A stretch of DNA of 64,000 nucleotides from Hyphomicrobiales bacterium (GCA_900469475.1 UBXG01000001.1:1-64000); one strand, 5' to 3'; shown: positions 51,234-60,928, numbered from the stretch's first letter. Made by a program: numbers and translations. Notes: generated by a model not told the origin, from the letters alone.

Positions 51234-52181
51234 ATGTTCAAAAAAGGCTTGCGCATCGTCATGGCAGCAGTTGCTGTGGCACCGCTTCTGACCGGGGCCG
51301 CCTGGGCCGCCGGCCAGATCACCGTCATCGTCAACGATCCGTCCAATCCCTATTGGCTGACGGAAGGCAATATCGCCAAGGCAACCGCTGAAAAGCTCGG
51401 CTACACGGCAACAGTCGGCGCGCACAAGGGCGATACCAACACCGAAAGCAACCTGATCGATACGGCCATCACCAACAAGTCGGTCGCCATCATCCTCGAC
51501 CCGGCCAATGCTGACGGCTCGGTCGGCGCAGTCAAGAAGGCTGTTGCGGCCGGCATCCCGGTCTTCCTCGTCAATGCCGAAATCAACCAGGAAGGCCTTG
51601 CCAAGGCTCAGCTCGTCTCCAACAACGCTCAGGGTGCGGCGATCGGCGCTCAGCAGTGGGTCGAAGCCGTTGGCGACAAGGGCAATTATGCCGAACTCTT
51701 CGGCTCGCCCTCCGACAACAATGCCGCCACCCGCTCAAACGGCTATGAAACCGTTCTGACGCAATATCCCGACTTGAAGAAGGTTGCCAAGGAAGTTGCC
51801 AACTGGGACCGTACCCAGGGCCACAACAAGATGCAGTCCATGCTGCAGGCGCACCCCGACATCACCGGCGTGATCTCCGGCAATGACGAAATGGCGCTTG
51901 GCGCAATTGCTGCATTGAAGGAAGCCGGCAAGCTCGCCAACGTCAAGGTCGGCGGCTTCGACGGTTCGCCGGACGCTGTCGCCGCCATCAAGGCCGGTGA
52001 GCTTCAGTACACCGTCCTGCAGCCGGTCGCTATCTTCTCCGAAGAAGCCGTCAAGCAGGCCGACAGCTTCATCAAGACCGGCAAGACCGGTGCCAAGAGC
52101 GAAAAGCAGCTTTTCGACTGCATCCTGATCACCAAGGACAATGTCGACAAGTACACGGCACCCTTCGTTCTCGCCCAGTAA
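51234..52181 (+). CDS. eryG: Erythritol-binding periplasmic protein EryG
   Basis: The 315-residue protein has a signal peptide (MFKKGLRIVMAAVAVAPLLT, cleaved near AWA-AG) and a ribose-binding type fold: VIVNDPSNPYWLTEGNIAKA, VAIILDPANADGS, ITGVISGNDEMALGAI and GFDGSPDAVAAIKAG. It captures erythritol or a related polyol in the periplasm for EryEF. GGGAGAGAG precedes the ATG. A GC-rich hairpin follows 8 bases after the stop. Confidence 0.92.
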   Translation: MFKKGLRIVMAAVAVAPLLTGAAWAAGQITVIVNDPSNPYWLTEGNIAKATAEKLGYTATVGAHKGDTNTESNLIDTAITNKSVAIILDPANADGSVGAVKKAVAAGIPVFLVNAEINQEGLAKAQLVSNNAQGAAIGAQQWVEAVGDKGNYAELFGSPSDNNAATRSNGYETVLTQYPDLKKVAKEVANWDRTQGHNKMQSMLQAHPDITGVISGNDEMALGAIAALKEAGKLANVKVGGFDGSPDAVAAIKAGELQYTVLQPVAIFSEEAVKQADSFIKTGKTGAKSEKQLFDCILITKDNVDKYTAPFVLAQ

Positions 52182-52188
52182 TGACATT

Positions 52189-52213
52189 GGGGACGCCGCA
52201 CATCGGCGTCCCC
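52189..52213 (+). terminator. Hairpin after eryG
   Basis: GGGGACGCCG (52189-52198) and CGGCGTCCCC (52204-52213) form a perfect 10-bp stem with a 5-base loop directly after the eryG stop. No T-run follows, but it should end or attenuate the transporter operon. Confidence 0.7.
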
Positions 52214-52357
52214 ATCCCTTGGCCGCGATGAGCGGCATCCTGGCTGAATATCAGACAGAACTTGCAGAAATCCTGATAGCGAATTGTTCTTTCATATTTT
52301 TTCACGATATTCGCTGCAGTAAGCTGATCTCCGCAAGGCTCAGCGTCAGAGGCCAAA

Positions 52358-53194
52358 GTGACAGACAAGACAAGCCCCGTAGCATTCTTGCAGGACGAGC
52401 TGCCAAGCGACAGCCGCCATTCCCGTCAGATCGCCAGGCGCCAGATGATAGCCGAGGCCGTAATGGCGGAGGGTTCCATGCGCATCGAGGATCTGACCGA
52501 GCGTTTCGGCATCAGCCTGATGACGGCCCATCGTGATGTCGACGAACTGGTCAGCCGCGGCCTGTTCCGCAAGACACGTGGCATCGTATCGGCCGCCGCC
52601 ACCAGCCTGATCGAATCGAGCGATGTCTATCGTGCCAACCGGCAGGCTGCCGAAAAGAAGACGATCGCCGCAGCTGCCATGCAATTCATCGAGCCTGGCC
52701 AGGCAATCTTCCTCGACGATTCCACCACCGTCCTGCAGATGGCCTCGCAGCTGCCGGCCAAGGTTCCGCTGACGGCGATCACCAATTCGCTGACGCTGAT
52801 GAATGCGCTGAAGGATATGCATGACGTGACACTCCTGGCGCTCGGCGGGCAGTACTATAATTGGTGCAACGCCTTTATGGGGCGAATGACGATCAATGAG
52901 ATCAACCGCTTGCGGGCCGATGCCGCCTTTATCTCGATGTCGGCCATCATCGACGACGTGGTTTTCCATCAGTCGCCCGAGATCGTCGATATCAAGCGCG
53001 CCATGTTCGAAAGCGCCGCCAAGCGCGTCCTGCTGATGGATCACACGAAGTTCGAACGCCGGGCTCTGCATAGTTTTGCGCATTTGAGCGAATTCGATGT
53101 CGTCATCGTCGACGGCAAGACGCCTGCCGACCATCTGGAGCGCATGCGCAGCAAGAATATCAATGTCGTCATCGCCGGCGGCGACTGGAAATGA
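52358..53194 (+). CDS. DeoR-family regulator of the second polyol module
   Basis: The 278-residue protein has a DeoR HTH (MRIEDLTERFGISLMTAHRDVDELVSRGLF) and a GlpR-like effector domain (FLDDSTTVLQMAS, TNSLTLM). It begins with GTG 52358 behind AGAGG. It precedes, on the same strand, an FGGY kinase, a GlpD-like enzyme and a mannitol dehydrogenase-like enzyme, so it probably senses the phosphorylated sugar they handle. It is distinct from the DeoR protein of the ery operon. Confidence 0.88.
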   Translation: MTDKTSPVAFLQDELPSDSRHSRQIARRQMIAEAVMAEGSMRIEDLTERFGISLMTAHRDVDELVSRGLFRKTRGIVSAAATSLIESSDVYRANRQAAEKKTIAAAAMQFIEPGQAIFLDDSTTVLQMASQLPAKVPLTAITNSLTLMNALKDMHDVTLLALGGQYYNWCNAFMGRMTINEINRLRADAAFISMSAIIDDVVFHQSPEIVDIKRAMFESAAKRVLLMDHTKFERRALHSFAHLSEFDVVIVDGKTPADHLERMRSKNINVVIAGGDWK

Positions 53195-53252
53195 TCCGGA
53201 GACTGAAGCCGTCAGGGCCTACCCTCTTCGTTTGCGATCAGGAGCAATGAGA

Positions 53253-54782
53253 ATGCCGAGTCTGCTCGGAATTGACAGCGGCTTGACCGTCACCAAGGCC
53301 GTCATCTTCGACATCGACGGAACGCCGCTTGCCGTTGCCCGCCGTCGCGTGACGCAATTCATGCCGAAGGCACGCCATGTCGAGCGCGACATGAACGAAC
53401 TCTGGAGCCAGACGGCCGACGCCATTGCCGAGGCAATCAAGCTCAGCAACCGCCCGACAAGCGACATCCAGGCGATTGCCGCAACCGCGCATGGCGATGG
53501 CATCTATCTGCTCGACAAGGCAAAGAAGCCGCTCGGACGCGCCATTCTCTCGCTCGACAGCCGCGCCGGCTCGATCGTCGAACAATGGCTGAAGAGCCCT
53601 GTTGCCGATGAATCCTTGAAGCTGACCGGGCAATTGCCGCATGTCTCGGCGCCATCGGCCTTGCTTGCCTGGATCAAAGCCAACGAAGCGGAGCGCTTTG
53701 TTGAGATCGGCCATATCCTGAGTTGCAAGGACTGGCTGCGCTTCTGCCTGACCGGCGTTGTCGGCACTGACCGCACCGAGGCGAGTACGTCCTTCACCAA
53801 TGTCACGACGCAGGATTATGCGCCGGATGCACTGAGGCTTTTTGGTGTTGATGAAATCACCGACGCCTTACCGCCTGCCTCGCGATCGGATGAGATCGTC
53901 GGATATGTGACCGAGGCCGTCGCAAAGCGCACCGGCCTTGCCGAAGGCACGCCCGTCGTTGCCGGCCTGCATGACGTCACCGCATCGGCCCTCGGCGCCG
54001 GCGGCTATGCCCCCGGCGTCGTTGCCGTCATCGCCGGTACCTATTCGATCAACGAGACGCTGTCATCAAAACCGAGCGTTGATCGCCGCTGGTTCTGCCG
54101 CAACGCCATTGCGCCTGGCCAATGGAACAACATGTCGATTTCGCCGGCATCGTCAGCCAATTACGAATGGTTCCTGGATAAGCTCTGCGCCAGCGACATC
54201 GTCGGTGCCGAAGCTGCCGGCACGTCCATTCATACCATGCTCGGTCCCGAGATCGAGGCAGCGTTCAATCGACCGTCGAGCGCGCTATTCCATCCCTATC
54301 TGTTCGGTTCGCCCTATGGTGCCGAGGCCACTGCCAGCTTCTTCGGGCTTGGCGGCTGGCATGATCGCGGCGACATGCTGCGCGCGGTTCTGGAAGGCAT
54401 CGCCTTCAACCACAAGATTCACGTCGATGCCCTAAGTGCCGGTTTTTCCTTCGATCAGGCAAGGTTGGCAGGCGGTGTCTCGCGCAATCCGATTGTCGTG
54501 CAGATGTTTGCAGACGTACTCGCCATGCCCGTTACCGTAACGGAAACCGATGAAGCCGCTGCCTGGGGGGCAGCCCTTTGCGCCGGTGCCGGCATTGGCG
54601 TCTATTCAAGCCCGCAGAGCGACCCGCGCGATGTCGGCAAGATCGCCAGAACCTACTCTCCGGATCCCGACCGCAGCGCAGACTACCGTATCCGCTATCA
54701 GCTCTTTCGCGACATTGCCGAAGCAATGACGCCGCTCTGGCCGCGGATCGGCAATCTCGCAACCCAGCACTCCCAAGGCTAG
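53253..54782 (+). CDS. FGGY-family carbohydrate kinase
   Basis: The 509-residue kinase has the FGGY N-terminal LLGIDSGLTVTKAVIFDIDG, the ATAHGDGIYLLD region (compare TGQGDGTWL of EryA) and the C-terminal LAGGVSRNPIVVQMFADVL. It groups by motif with EryA/L-xylulose kinase-like enzymes rather than with xylulokinase (GQMHG). ATG 53253 with AGGAG 8 bases before it is preferred over 53247. It should phosphorylate a polyol or ketose for the GlpD-like enzyme that follows. Confidence 0.88.
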   Translation: MPSLLGIDSGLTVTKAVIFDIDGTPLAVARRRVTQFMPKARHVERDMNELWSQTADAIAEAIKLSNRPTSDIQAIAATAHGDGIYLLDKAKKPLGRAILSLDSRAGSIVEQWLKSPVADESLKLTGQLPHVSAPSALLAWIKANEAERFVEIGHILSCKDWLRFCLTGVVGTDRTEASTSFTNVTTQDYAPDALRLFGVDEITDALPPASRSDEIVGYVTEAVAKRTGLAEGTPVVAGLHDVTASALGAGGYAPGVVAVIAGTYSINETLSSKPSVDRRWFCRNAIAPGQWNNMSISPASSANYEWFLDKLCASDIVGAEAAGTSIHTMLGPEIEAAFNRPSSALFHPYLFGSPYGAEATASFFGLGGWHDRGDMLRAVLEGIAFNHKIHVDALSAGFSFDQARLAGGVSRNPIVVQMFADVLAMPVTVTETDEAAAWGAALCAGAGIGVYSSPQSDPRDVGKIARTYSPDPDRSADYRIRYQLFRDIAEAMTPLWPRIGNLATQHSQG

Positions 54783-54842
54783 ACCGCCACTTGCGTCGCG
54801 AAGACTGGGTCTATCGCGGCAATACACCAGGACGATGATGTT

Positions 54843-56585
54843 ATGACCGATATGGCCGCCGATCTGAAACAACGCTTCTCGCAACTTCAAGACGGAGATG
54901 TCGATGTCGTCATTCTCGGCGCCGGCGTTAATGGTGCCGGCCTCTTCCGCGATCTCTCGCTGCAGGGCGTCAATTGCCTGATCATCGATAAATCCGATTT
55001 CGGCTCGGGAACGAGTGCTGCGCCATCGCGGCTGATCCATGGCGGACTCAAATATCTCGAAACCGGCGAGTTCCGGCTCGTCGCGCAGTCGGCGCTCGAG
55101 CGGAATCTACTGCTCAAGAATGCGCCGCATTGCGTCGAAGCTTTGCCGACCTTCGTGCCGATCTTCTCCTGGACGCGCGGGATTTGGGCCGCCCTTCGCA
55201 CGCTGATGGGCTCGACCACCGCCCCGCGCAGCCGCGGCGCCTTGCTTATCAAGATCGGGCTCGCGCTCTATGACTTCTTCGGCTCGCGCAACCGCGTCAT
55301 GCCGCGCCACCGGTTCCTTTTGAAGCGCCGGGCGCTGAAGGAAATGCCACATGTGACGCCAGAGATCGTCGCCGGCGGCATCTATTACGATGCCAAGATC
55401 AGCCGGCCGGAACGGCTGGTCTATGAACTGGTCAAGGACGGGCTGGAGGCGAACAAGGGCTCGCTTGCCGCAAATGCAACGAGACTGGTTTCAGCAGCCG
55501 ACGGCCTGCTGACCTTCCAGCGCGCGGATGGCTATGCCTTTTCGGTCAAGCCGAAGCTCGTCATCAATGCTGCCGGCCCATGGATCGATCATGTCAACGC
55601 CGCTCTTGGAGCACCCGCCCATCTGATCGGCGGCACCAAGGGATCGCATATCCTGCTCGATCATCCGGAACTGGTGCGCAGCCTGAATGGCCATATGATC
55701 TATTTCGAAGCTGATGACGGCCGCATCTGCCTTGTCTATGGCTATCTCGGCCAGGCACTCGTCGGATCAACCGATATCCCTTGCGACGATCCGGACAATG
55801 TTCGGTGCGAAGAGCCGGAGATCGACTATTTCCTCGACAGCGTCAGGTCGCTACTGCCGAGCCTGCGCTTCGACCGCGATCAGGTAACCTATAGCTATAG
55901 CGGCATTCGGCCCCTGCCCGCCTCGGATGCCTCCTCGCCCGGCCTGATCAGCCGCGATCACTCCGCACCCGTCTTTGAACCGCAGGCCGGACGGCCCTTC
56001 CCGATCATCTCGCTCGTTGGCGGCAAGTGGACCACGTTCCGCGGCTTTGCTGAGGAAGTCTCCGATACCGTGCTCGCACGCCTCCAACGCAGACGCAGAA
56101 CATCGACCGAGCGCCTTGCGATCGGCGGCGGACGGGATTTTCCGATCACCTCCAATGAGCGGGCGAATTGGATTAGATCCGTTGCCGCAAAGACTGGTGT
56201 CGAGGCAGATAGAGTGGATGAGCTGCTTGCCCGATACGGCACGACCGCCGCGGAAATTCTTGCCCACCGTTGCGACTACAGTGACAGTCGACGCATAAGC
56301 GGCGCCCCACGTCATAGCGCGCTGGAGATCGACTGGATCGCACGCCAGGAGATGGTCGTGCATCTCTCCGACATCGTCTTCCGCCGCACGACCATGGCGA
56401 TCGAAGGCCTGCTGACGATCCAAGGCCTGCGCGAAATCGGCGCCATCGCCGCAGCGGCCCTGCAATGGGACGCCCAGCGGCTTAACCAAGAAATCGATGA
56501 CGTCGTCATGGCGCTGTCGAAATTCCACGGCCAGACGCTGACCGAAGAAAACATGCGTCGGGCGGCAGGTCCTGCGGCGCGCTGA
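54843..56585 (+). CDS. GlpD-like FAD-dependent polyol-phosphate dehydrogenase
   Basis: The 580-residue protein has the FAD site VVILGAGVNGAGLFRDLSLQG, SAAPSRLIHGGLKYLETGEFRL and a long GlpD-type C-terminal domain. It is related to EryB (503 residues) and to glycerol-3-phosphate dehydrogenase, but is longer. After the FGGY kinase it would oxidise a polyol phosphate. Glycerol-3-phosphate is possible, but no glycerol facilitator or glpK-type context is seen. It is membrane-associated by family. Confidence 0.87.
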   Translation: MTDMAADLKQRFSQLQDGDVDVVILGAGVNGAGLFRDLSLQGVNCLIIDKSDFGSGTSAAPSRLIHGGLKYLETGEFRLVAQSALERNLLLKNAPHCVEALPTFVPIFSWTRGIWAALRTLMGSTTAPRSRGALLIKIGLALYDFFGSRNRVMPRHRFLLKRRALKEMPHVTPEIVAGGIYYDAKISRPERLVYELVKDGLEANKGSLAANATRLVSAADGLLTFQRADGYAFSVKPKLVINAAGPWIDHVNAALGAPAHLIGGTKGSHILLDHPELVRSLNGHMIYFEADDGRICLVYGYLGQALVGSTDIPCDDPDNVRCEEPEIDYFLDSVRSLLPSLRFDRDQVTYSYSGIRPLPASDASSPGLISRDHSAPVFEPQAGRPFPIISLVGGKWTTFRGFAEEVSDTVLARLQRRRRTSTERLAIGGGRDFPITSNERANWIRSVAAKTGVEADRVDELLARYGTTAAEILAHRCDYSDSRRISGAPRHSALEIDWIARQEMVVHLSDIVFRRTTMAIEGLLTIQGLREIGAIAAAALQWDAQRLNQEIDDVVMALSKFHGQTLTEENMRRAAGPAAR

Positions 56586-56778
56586 TCATCCTCGGCCCTA
56601 AGAAAATAACGGATCAGGCAAACCGGCCTTGTGGCGCCCGAGTTCTATGGCTGAATGCGTGAAACACAGCCTACCACTCGAACTGCCCGAGCATTCTTCC
56701 GGAGCTCCGAGTGCAGCCACACTGGCCTCGATCAGGCCGCTACAGCAAACCCGCTAAGGGAAATGCTCTGTTATTGCC

Positions 56779-56819
56779 ATAGAAAACATTTGACGGCCGG
56801 CGGCTTCAATGTTTTCTAT
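56779..56819. promoter_or_regulatory. Perfect 12-bp inverted repeat before the mannitol dehydrogenase-like gene
   Basis: ATAGAAAACATT (56779-56790) and AATGTTTTCTAT (56808-56819) are exact inverted copies with a 17-base spacer, ending 27 bases before the gene at 56847. They look like a repressor operator. The 261-base gap and this site suggest the gene has its own promoter. Confidence 0.6.
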
Positions 56820-56846
56820 AGATAAAAAACAATCGCTGATAAATAC

Positions 56847-58025
56847 GTGGATCTCCGCATCCCCACACATGGTCTACCAACAGCATTCATATATGAGGAT
56901 ATCGGCTTGAGCTCACGGATCATCCAATTTGGCACCAGCCGGTTCCTGCAGGCGCACGCGGCGTTGTTTGTGCACGAAGCACAGCAATCCGGCCAGGATG
57001 TCGGTCCGATCGCCGTTGTTCAGGTCTCAGGCGCCAGCAGCCGCAGCGGACGTGTCGCCGCCTTCGGCAATCCGCAGGGCTATTCGGTCATCATCCGCGG
57101 TATGTCGGATGGCCAGCCACTCAATCGCACCATTCAGGTCACCAGCGTCGATCGCGGCCTTTCCGCAACGGAGCATTGGAGGGAGCTGTCTAAACTCTTT
57201 GTCGAGGAGGCCGAATTCGTCGTCTCCAACACCGGCGACACCGGTTACCAGACCTGGCCGGAGGAGGATCGTTTCGGCTCGGATGACGATGTTCCTCGAT
57301 CCTTCCCCGCAAAGCTTGCCGCCCTCCTCGTCCAACGCTGGCAGGCCTCCGCCCGCCCCCTGGTCATCCTTCCCTGCGAACTGATAACGGGCAATGGCCA
57401 TGTTCTGAAGCAAGCGGTCGTCGATTGCGCCAGGCTCAACAATGTGGCGGCTGGCTTTTATGACTGGCTCGACTGCCACGTCGCCTTCGCCGAAACCTTG
57501 GTCGATCGTATTGTTTCCGAGCCGATTGAACCGATCGGTGCTGTTGCCGAACCTTATGCCCTATGGGCGATCAAGCGCGCGCCCGGCGTGCGAGCGCCAT
57601 GCCAACATCCAAGCATCGTACTGACGGACGATCTCGAACCCTATGAACGCCTGAAACTGCATATCCTCAATCTCGGCCACACGTTTCTTGCCGAAATCTG
57701 GCAGCGCGAAGGCCGGCCGGCGGATGAAACCGTGCGTGCCATCCTGGCCGACAAAGATATACGGACCAGGCTAGACACCCTCTATGAAAGCGAAGTGCTG
57801 CCCGGCTTTGCCGCAAACGGTATGGGCGACGAGGCAAAAGCCTATGTCGCAACGACGCTCGACCGTTTCGGCAATCCCTTCCTCAATCACCGAATCGCGG
57901 ACATCAGCCAGCATCATCCCGAAAAGGTCGCCCGCCGCATCCGTGCCTTTCTGGATTGGGCGGACAAGGCGCGCAGCACCTCGGACATGGGCACGCTGCG
58001 ACAGATTGCGGCGCACTATATTTGA
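56847..58025 (+). CDS. Mannitol dehydrogenase-family oxidoreductase (tagaturonate reductase-like)
   Basis: The 392-residue protein has an N-terminal Rossmann part (IIQFGTSRFLQAHAALFV, VQVSG) and the family KLHILNLGHTFLA motif (K-x4-N-x2-H), as in mannitol dehydrogenase, UxaB and UxuB. It oxidises a sugar alcohol or reduces a keto acid with NAD(H). The start is GTG 56847 with no clear ribosome-binding site. It follows the GlpD-like gene after a gap with an inverted repeat; no uronate genes are nearby, so polyol metabolism is the more likely context. Confidence 0.85.
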   Translation: MDLRIPTHGLPTAFIYEDIGLSSRIIQFGTSRFLQAHAALFVHEAQQSGQDVGPIAVVQVSGASSRSGRVAAFGNPQGYSVIIRGMSDGQPLNRTIQVTSVDRGLSATEHWRELSKLFVEEAEFVVSNTGDTGYQTWPEEDRFGSDDDVPRSFPAKLAALLVQRWQASARPLVILPCELITGNGHVLKQAVVDCARLNNVAAGFYDWLDCHVAFAETLVDRIVSEPIEPIGAVAEPYALWAIKRAPGVRAPCQHPSIVLTDDLEPYERLKLHILNLGHTFLAEIWQREGRPADETVRAILADKDIRTRLDTLYESEVLPGFAANGMGDEAKAYVATTLDRFGNPFLNHRIADISQHHPEKVARRIRAFLDWADKARSTSDMGTLRQIAAHYI

Positions 58026-58356
58026 ACCGAATGTGAGGCCTGCCGCCTTGCTGGCCGAATGGGGGCCGTTCAGCTCATAGCGATTGAGCTCATTGAGCGG
58101 CGCATTATCCCTCGACAGCGTACCGTAGATTGCCATCACGCCTGGTAAAAACCGGAGGTAGCGGCTAAAAGAACTTAGCTCAAGGGCGATTTGAGCCCTG
58201 AGAAATCGCATCTATGCCTGGCCTTATAGCTGATAGGCTTCTATCTCCTAAAATCAAATCACGCAACCTGAGGTCACAGATAATGCGTAAGATTCGCAAG
58301 GTGACGAAAGTGATGCGATATCCAAATTACGAAATACTCAAATTGAATCTCGATTG
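58026..58356. other. Gap between convergent genes, no gene assigned
   Basis: This 331-base stretch lies between the convergent mannitol-dehydrogenase and acyltransferase stops. A bulged stem, CTCAAGGGC (58179-58187) with GCCCTGAG (58195-58202), could serve as a weak terminator. Open frames across it lack ribosome-binding sites and show poor composition. Confidence 0.35.
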
Positions 58357-59355
58357 TCACTGCAGTCGATTATCGACAAAATACCATTGCTCTGGATGCG
58401 AGCGCACTACCGGTTCTATCACGACATTCAATTGCGCGACGTCCTGAACAAGGTGTTCCTCAACGCCGAATTTTTCGGGCAGCATGAAAGGCTTCAACGC
58501 CGTCAGCGCAAATCGCGCCCCCTTTTCCCGAACAATATAAATCGGATAGATCAGCGCATTTGTCTTCCTCGCCATTCGCGCAATGAGCGCATAATTGCCC
58601 TCAAGATGCACAGGCCTGCCCAGGAATGGCGCTCGGATACGTCCGTTAAATCCCTCATCACAGAACATCAGTAAATTGCCGCCGTTTTCCAGGATTCTCA
58701 GAGCCGGGCGGACGAAGCGGCGGCCAGGTTTCAGGATTCCGAGGCCCGCTCCCTTGCGCAAGCGGTTGACGATATAGTGGCGTGAGCGGCGTTTGGGCGG
58801 GTCGTAATTCATGGTAACGTCCAGCCCCATGTCGAGAAGACAATGCCAGAGCACTTCCCAGTTGCTGATATGCGGCGCAATGAAGATCACCGGGCCCTGG
58901 CTGCAACGCTCAACCAACCCTTCGGTGCCAATCATGCGGACGTGCCGCCGTGCCAGTCTCGGCACGACAGAATATTCCGCCATCTGCCGCCCTTGAGAAT
59001 CGGCATAGGCATCGAGAAGCCGCTGGAGCTCGATATCCGTGAGTTCGGGCCTTATCGTCTTGAGATTGGCTGCCGCGCGCGCGCAAGCCGCTTTATGAAA
59101 GCGGGGAGCAAGCAGACGCCCAAGCCAGCCGCCGAGATCCGAGCAGACGCTGGCCGGCAAGAGCATGAAGGAAAAATAGAGGAAGAGATCGACGGCATTG
59201 TCGATATTCTCGAAGATCCAGTAGCGCAGAAATGCCTTGCGGCGGTTACCGCCAGCTGCGAAATCGGCCAAGGGCGAGGCCTTGGCAGGCTCATAGGTCC
59301 ACGCCTTGCGCTTTGACGCGACAACTCTTTCGTCGCCTTCGTCCTCAGCCGTCAT
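58357..59355 (-). CDS. LpxL/HtrB-family lysophospholipid/lipid A acyltransferase
   Basis: The 332-residue protein has the LpxL-type active site HISNWE (His 162, Glu 167, H-x4-E form) and typical later blocks (FCDEGFNGRIRAPFLG, YPIYIVREKGARF). An N-terminal hydrophobic segment (ENIDNAVDLFLYFSFMLLP) should anchor it at the inner membrane. It would acylate lipid A or another lysolipid. The ATG overlaps the P450 stop by ATGA (59352-59355), so the two are coupled. Overlong upstream frames are part of the P450 gene. Confidence 0.85.
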   Translation of the reverse strand: MTAEDEGDERVVASKRKAWTYEPAKASPLADFAAGGNRRKAFLRYWIFENIDNAVDLFLYFSFMLLPASVCSDLGGWLGRLLAPRFHKAACARAAANLKTIRPELTDIELQRLLDAYADSQGRQMAEYSVVPRLARRHVRMIGTEGLVERCSQGPVIFIAPHISNWEVLWHCLLDMGLDVTMNYDPPKRRSRHYIVNRLRKGAGLGILKPGRRFVRPALRILENGGNLLMFCDEGFNGRIRAPFLGRPVHLEGNYALIARMARKTNALIYPIYIVREKGARFALTALKPFMLPEKFGVEEHLVQDVAQLNVVIEPVVRSHPEQWYFVDNRLQ

Positions 59356-60773
59356 CCCCGACGCCGATGCAATGTCACGGGCATACCCTCGCGCGGACGC
59401 AGCGTCAGACGGCATTGTGGCTGAACTTTGTGTCCATCCCTGATCCGGACACGAAAACGCTGGGCCAGGATCGCCAGGCAAAGGATCGCCTCGGTAAGGC
59501 CGAATTGCAGACCGGGGCATACGCGCGGGCCGGCGGCGAAGGGAATATAGCTGTAGGGCGTCGGCCGTGTCTCGCCGAGGAAGCGCTCGGGGTGAAAGCG
59601 ATGCGGCTCGGGAAAGAGCGAATCCGTGCGATGCAAGATCCAGGGCACGATCAGCACCAATGCGGCCTTGCGTACCTTCACGTCGCCGATCTGGTCGGCC
59701 TCAGCCGCCTGGCGTGCCAGGATCGGCACGGGAGGATAGAGGCGCAGCGTCTCTTCGATGACCGCACGGCACCAGTCTAGCTTCGCGACATCATCGATCG
59801 AGGGAACCCGATCGCCGCAGACGGCGTCGATTTCCGCATGAACTGCCTCTTCCACCCAGGGCGCACCTGCCAAGAGGTACCAGGCCCAGGTCAGCGTTGC
59901 CGCGGTCGTTTCGTGGCCGGCCATGAAGATTGTGGCAGCCTCGTTGCGAAGCGCCACCACGTCGAGTTTCAGCTCGGGGTTGCGCTGCTGACGACGGATC
60001 AGCAGTTCGACCATGGAACTGTTATCACCCTTGCCGGCCAGATGATCTTCGATCACCTGATCGATAATCCGGTGAATGCGCCTCACCGACCGGCTCAAGC
60101 TTGGCGTCTTGATGATGGGCAAACCTTCATCGAAGCCGAGAAAATAGCCGAAATTGACGGAATCGACCAGCGACTGGTAGCTCGCAAACCCTTCGGTCAC
60201 CGCATTGGCGCTTTCCTCGCCGAGGTCATTGCCGAAGACACTGCGGGAAATGATCTCCGCCGTCAGCCCAGCCATCTCGAACAGGGCGTTGACTTCCGCC
60301 CCTTCACCCAGGCTCTGCCAGCGGTCGGCAAGCTCGCTTGCCGTGCTCTGCATGATCGCGCCGAAGGCCGGCACGCGGTTTTTATGCACGATGTCGGAGA
60401 CCAGCGGCCGGCGCTGTTTCCAGGTTTCCTTATCGGATATGAATAAACCATCGCCCAAAAGATATTCCAGCGCGCGACGCATCTGCGGTGTCTTGCGCTC
60501 GAAATTCTCATGGCGTTTGGCCACCACATAGCGGATGGCTTCAGGCGAATTGACAATGATGAGCTGGCGGCCCAGAAGCTTGAACTCCGCCACATGCTCT
60601 CGATAATCGGCGCGGCGCCAGATCGACAGGAAATCGCTGCGCGCCTGCAGCATCAGCTTCAACGGCTGGCCGGGCTTCCCGCTATAATAAGCTGCGTGAG
60701 CCGGCTCGAAATAGCGCGAGGATTGGTCAGCGTGTTCGACGATTTCGGTTTTCTGATCAAGCCAGGCCAGCAT
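59352..60773 (-). CDS. Cytochrome P450
   Basis: The 473-residue protein has the I-helix motif AGHETTAATL, the EETLRLYP (ExxR) helix and the heme-binding FAAGPRVCPG with Cys 419. No membrane anchor is evident, so it is a soluble bacterial P450 needing a separate ferredoxin, not encoded here. It is the first gene of a two-gene unit with the LpxL-type acyltransferase, overlapping by 4 bases. A fatty acid, lipid or terpenoid substrate is inferred from that pairing. Confidence 0.93.
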   Translation of the reverse strand: MLAWLDQKTEIVEHADQSSRYFEPAHAAYYSGKPGQPLKLMLQARSDFLSIWRRADYREHVAEFKLLGRQLIIVNSPEAIRYVVAKRHENFERKTPQMRRALEYLLGDGLFISDKETWKQRRPLVSDIVHKNRVPAFGAIMQSTASELADRWQSLGEGAEVNALFEMAGLTAEIISRSVFGNDLGEESANAVTEGFASYQSLVDSVNFGYFLGFDEGLPIIKTPSLSRSVRRIHRIIDQVIEDHLAGKGDNSSMVELLIRRQQRNPELKLDVVALRNEAATIFMAGHETTAATLTWAWYLLAGAPWVEEAVHAEIDAVCGDRVPSIDDVAKLDWCRAVIEETLRLYPPVPILARQAAEADQIGDVKVRKAALVLIVPWILHRTDSLFPEPHRFHPERFLGETRPTPYSYIPFAAGPRVCPGLQFGLTEAILCLAILAQRFRVRIRDGHKVQPQCRLTLRPREGMPVTLHRRRG

Positions 60774-60928
60774 AGCGGTGCAGAACTTTCACGCCTTGCG
60801 GCCAGAGATGATAAGAGAGCAGTCGGACACGACACACGGACGTGGCCACTATATTCATTTCGCAATCGCGGAAAAGCCCCTGCTTGGCCGAAGTTAAGGC
60901 TCGTCTTTCGCCTGGAAATCGGCGGCGC

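Noticed and set aside
57771..58211. 146-residue minus-strand frame across the end of the mannitol dehydrogenase-like gene
   Set aside because: No ribosome-binding site, overlaps a good gene, and no recognisable domain; a decayed gene fragment cannot be excluded.
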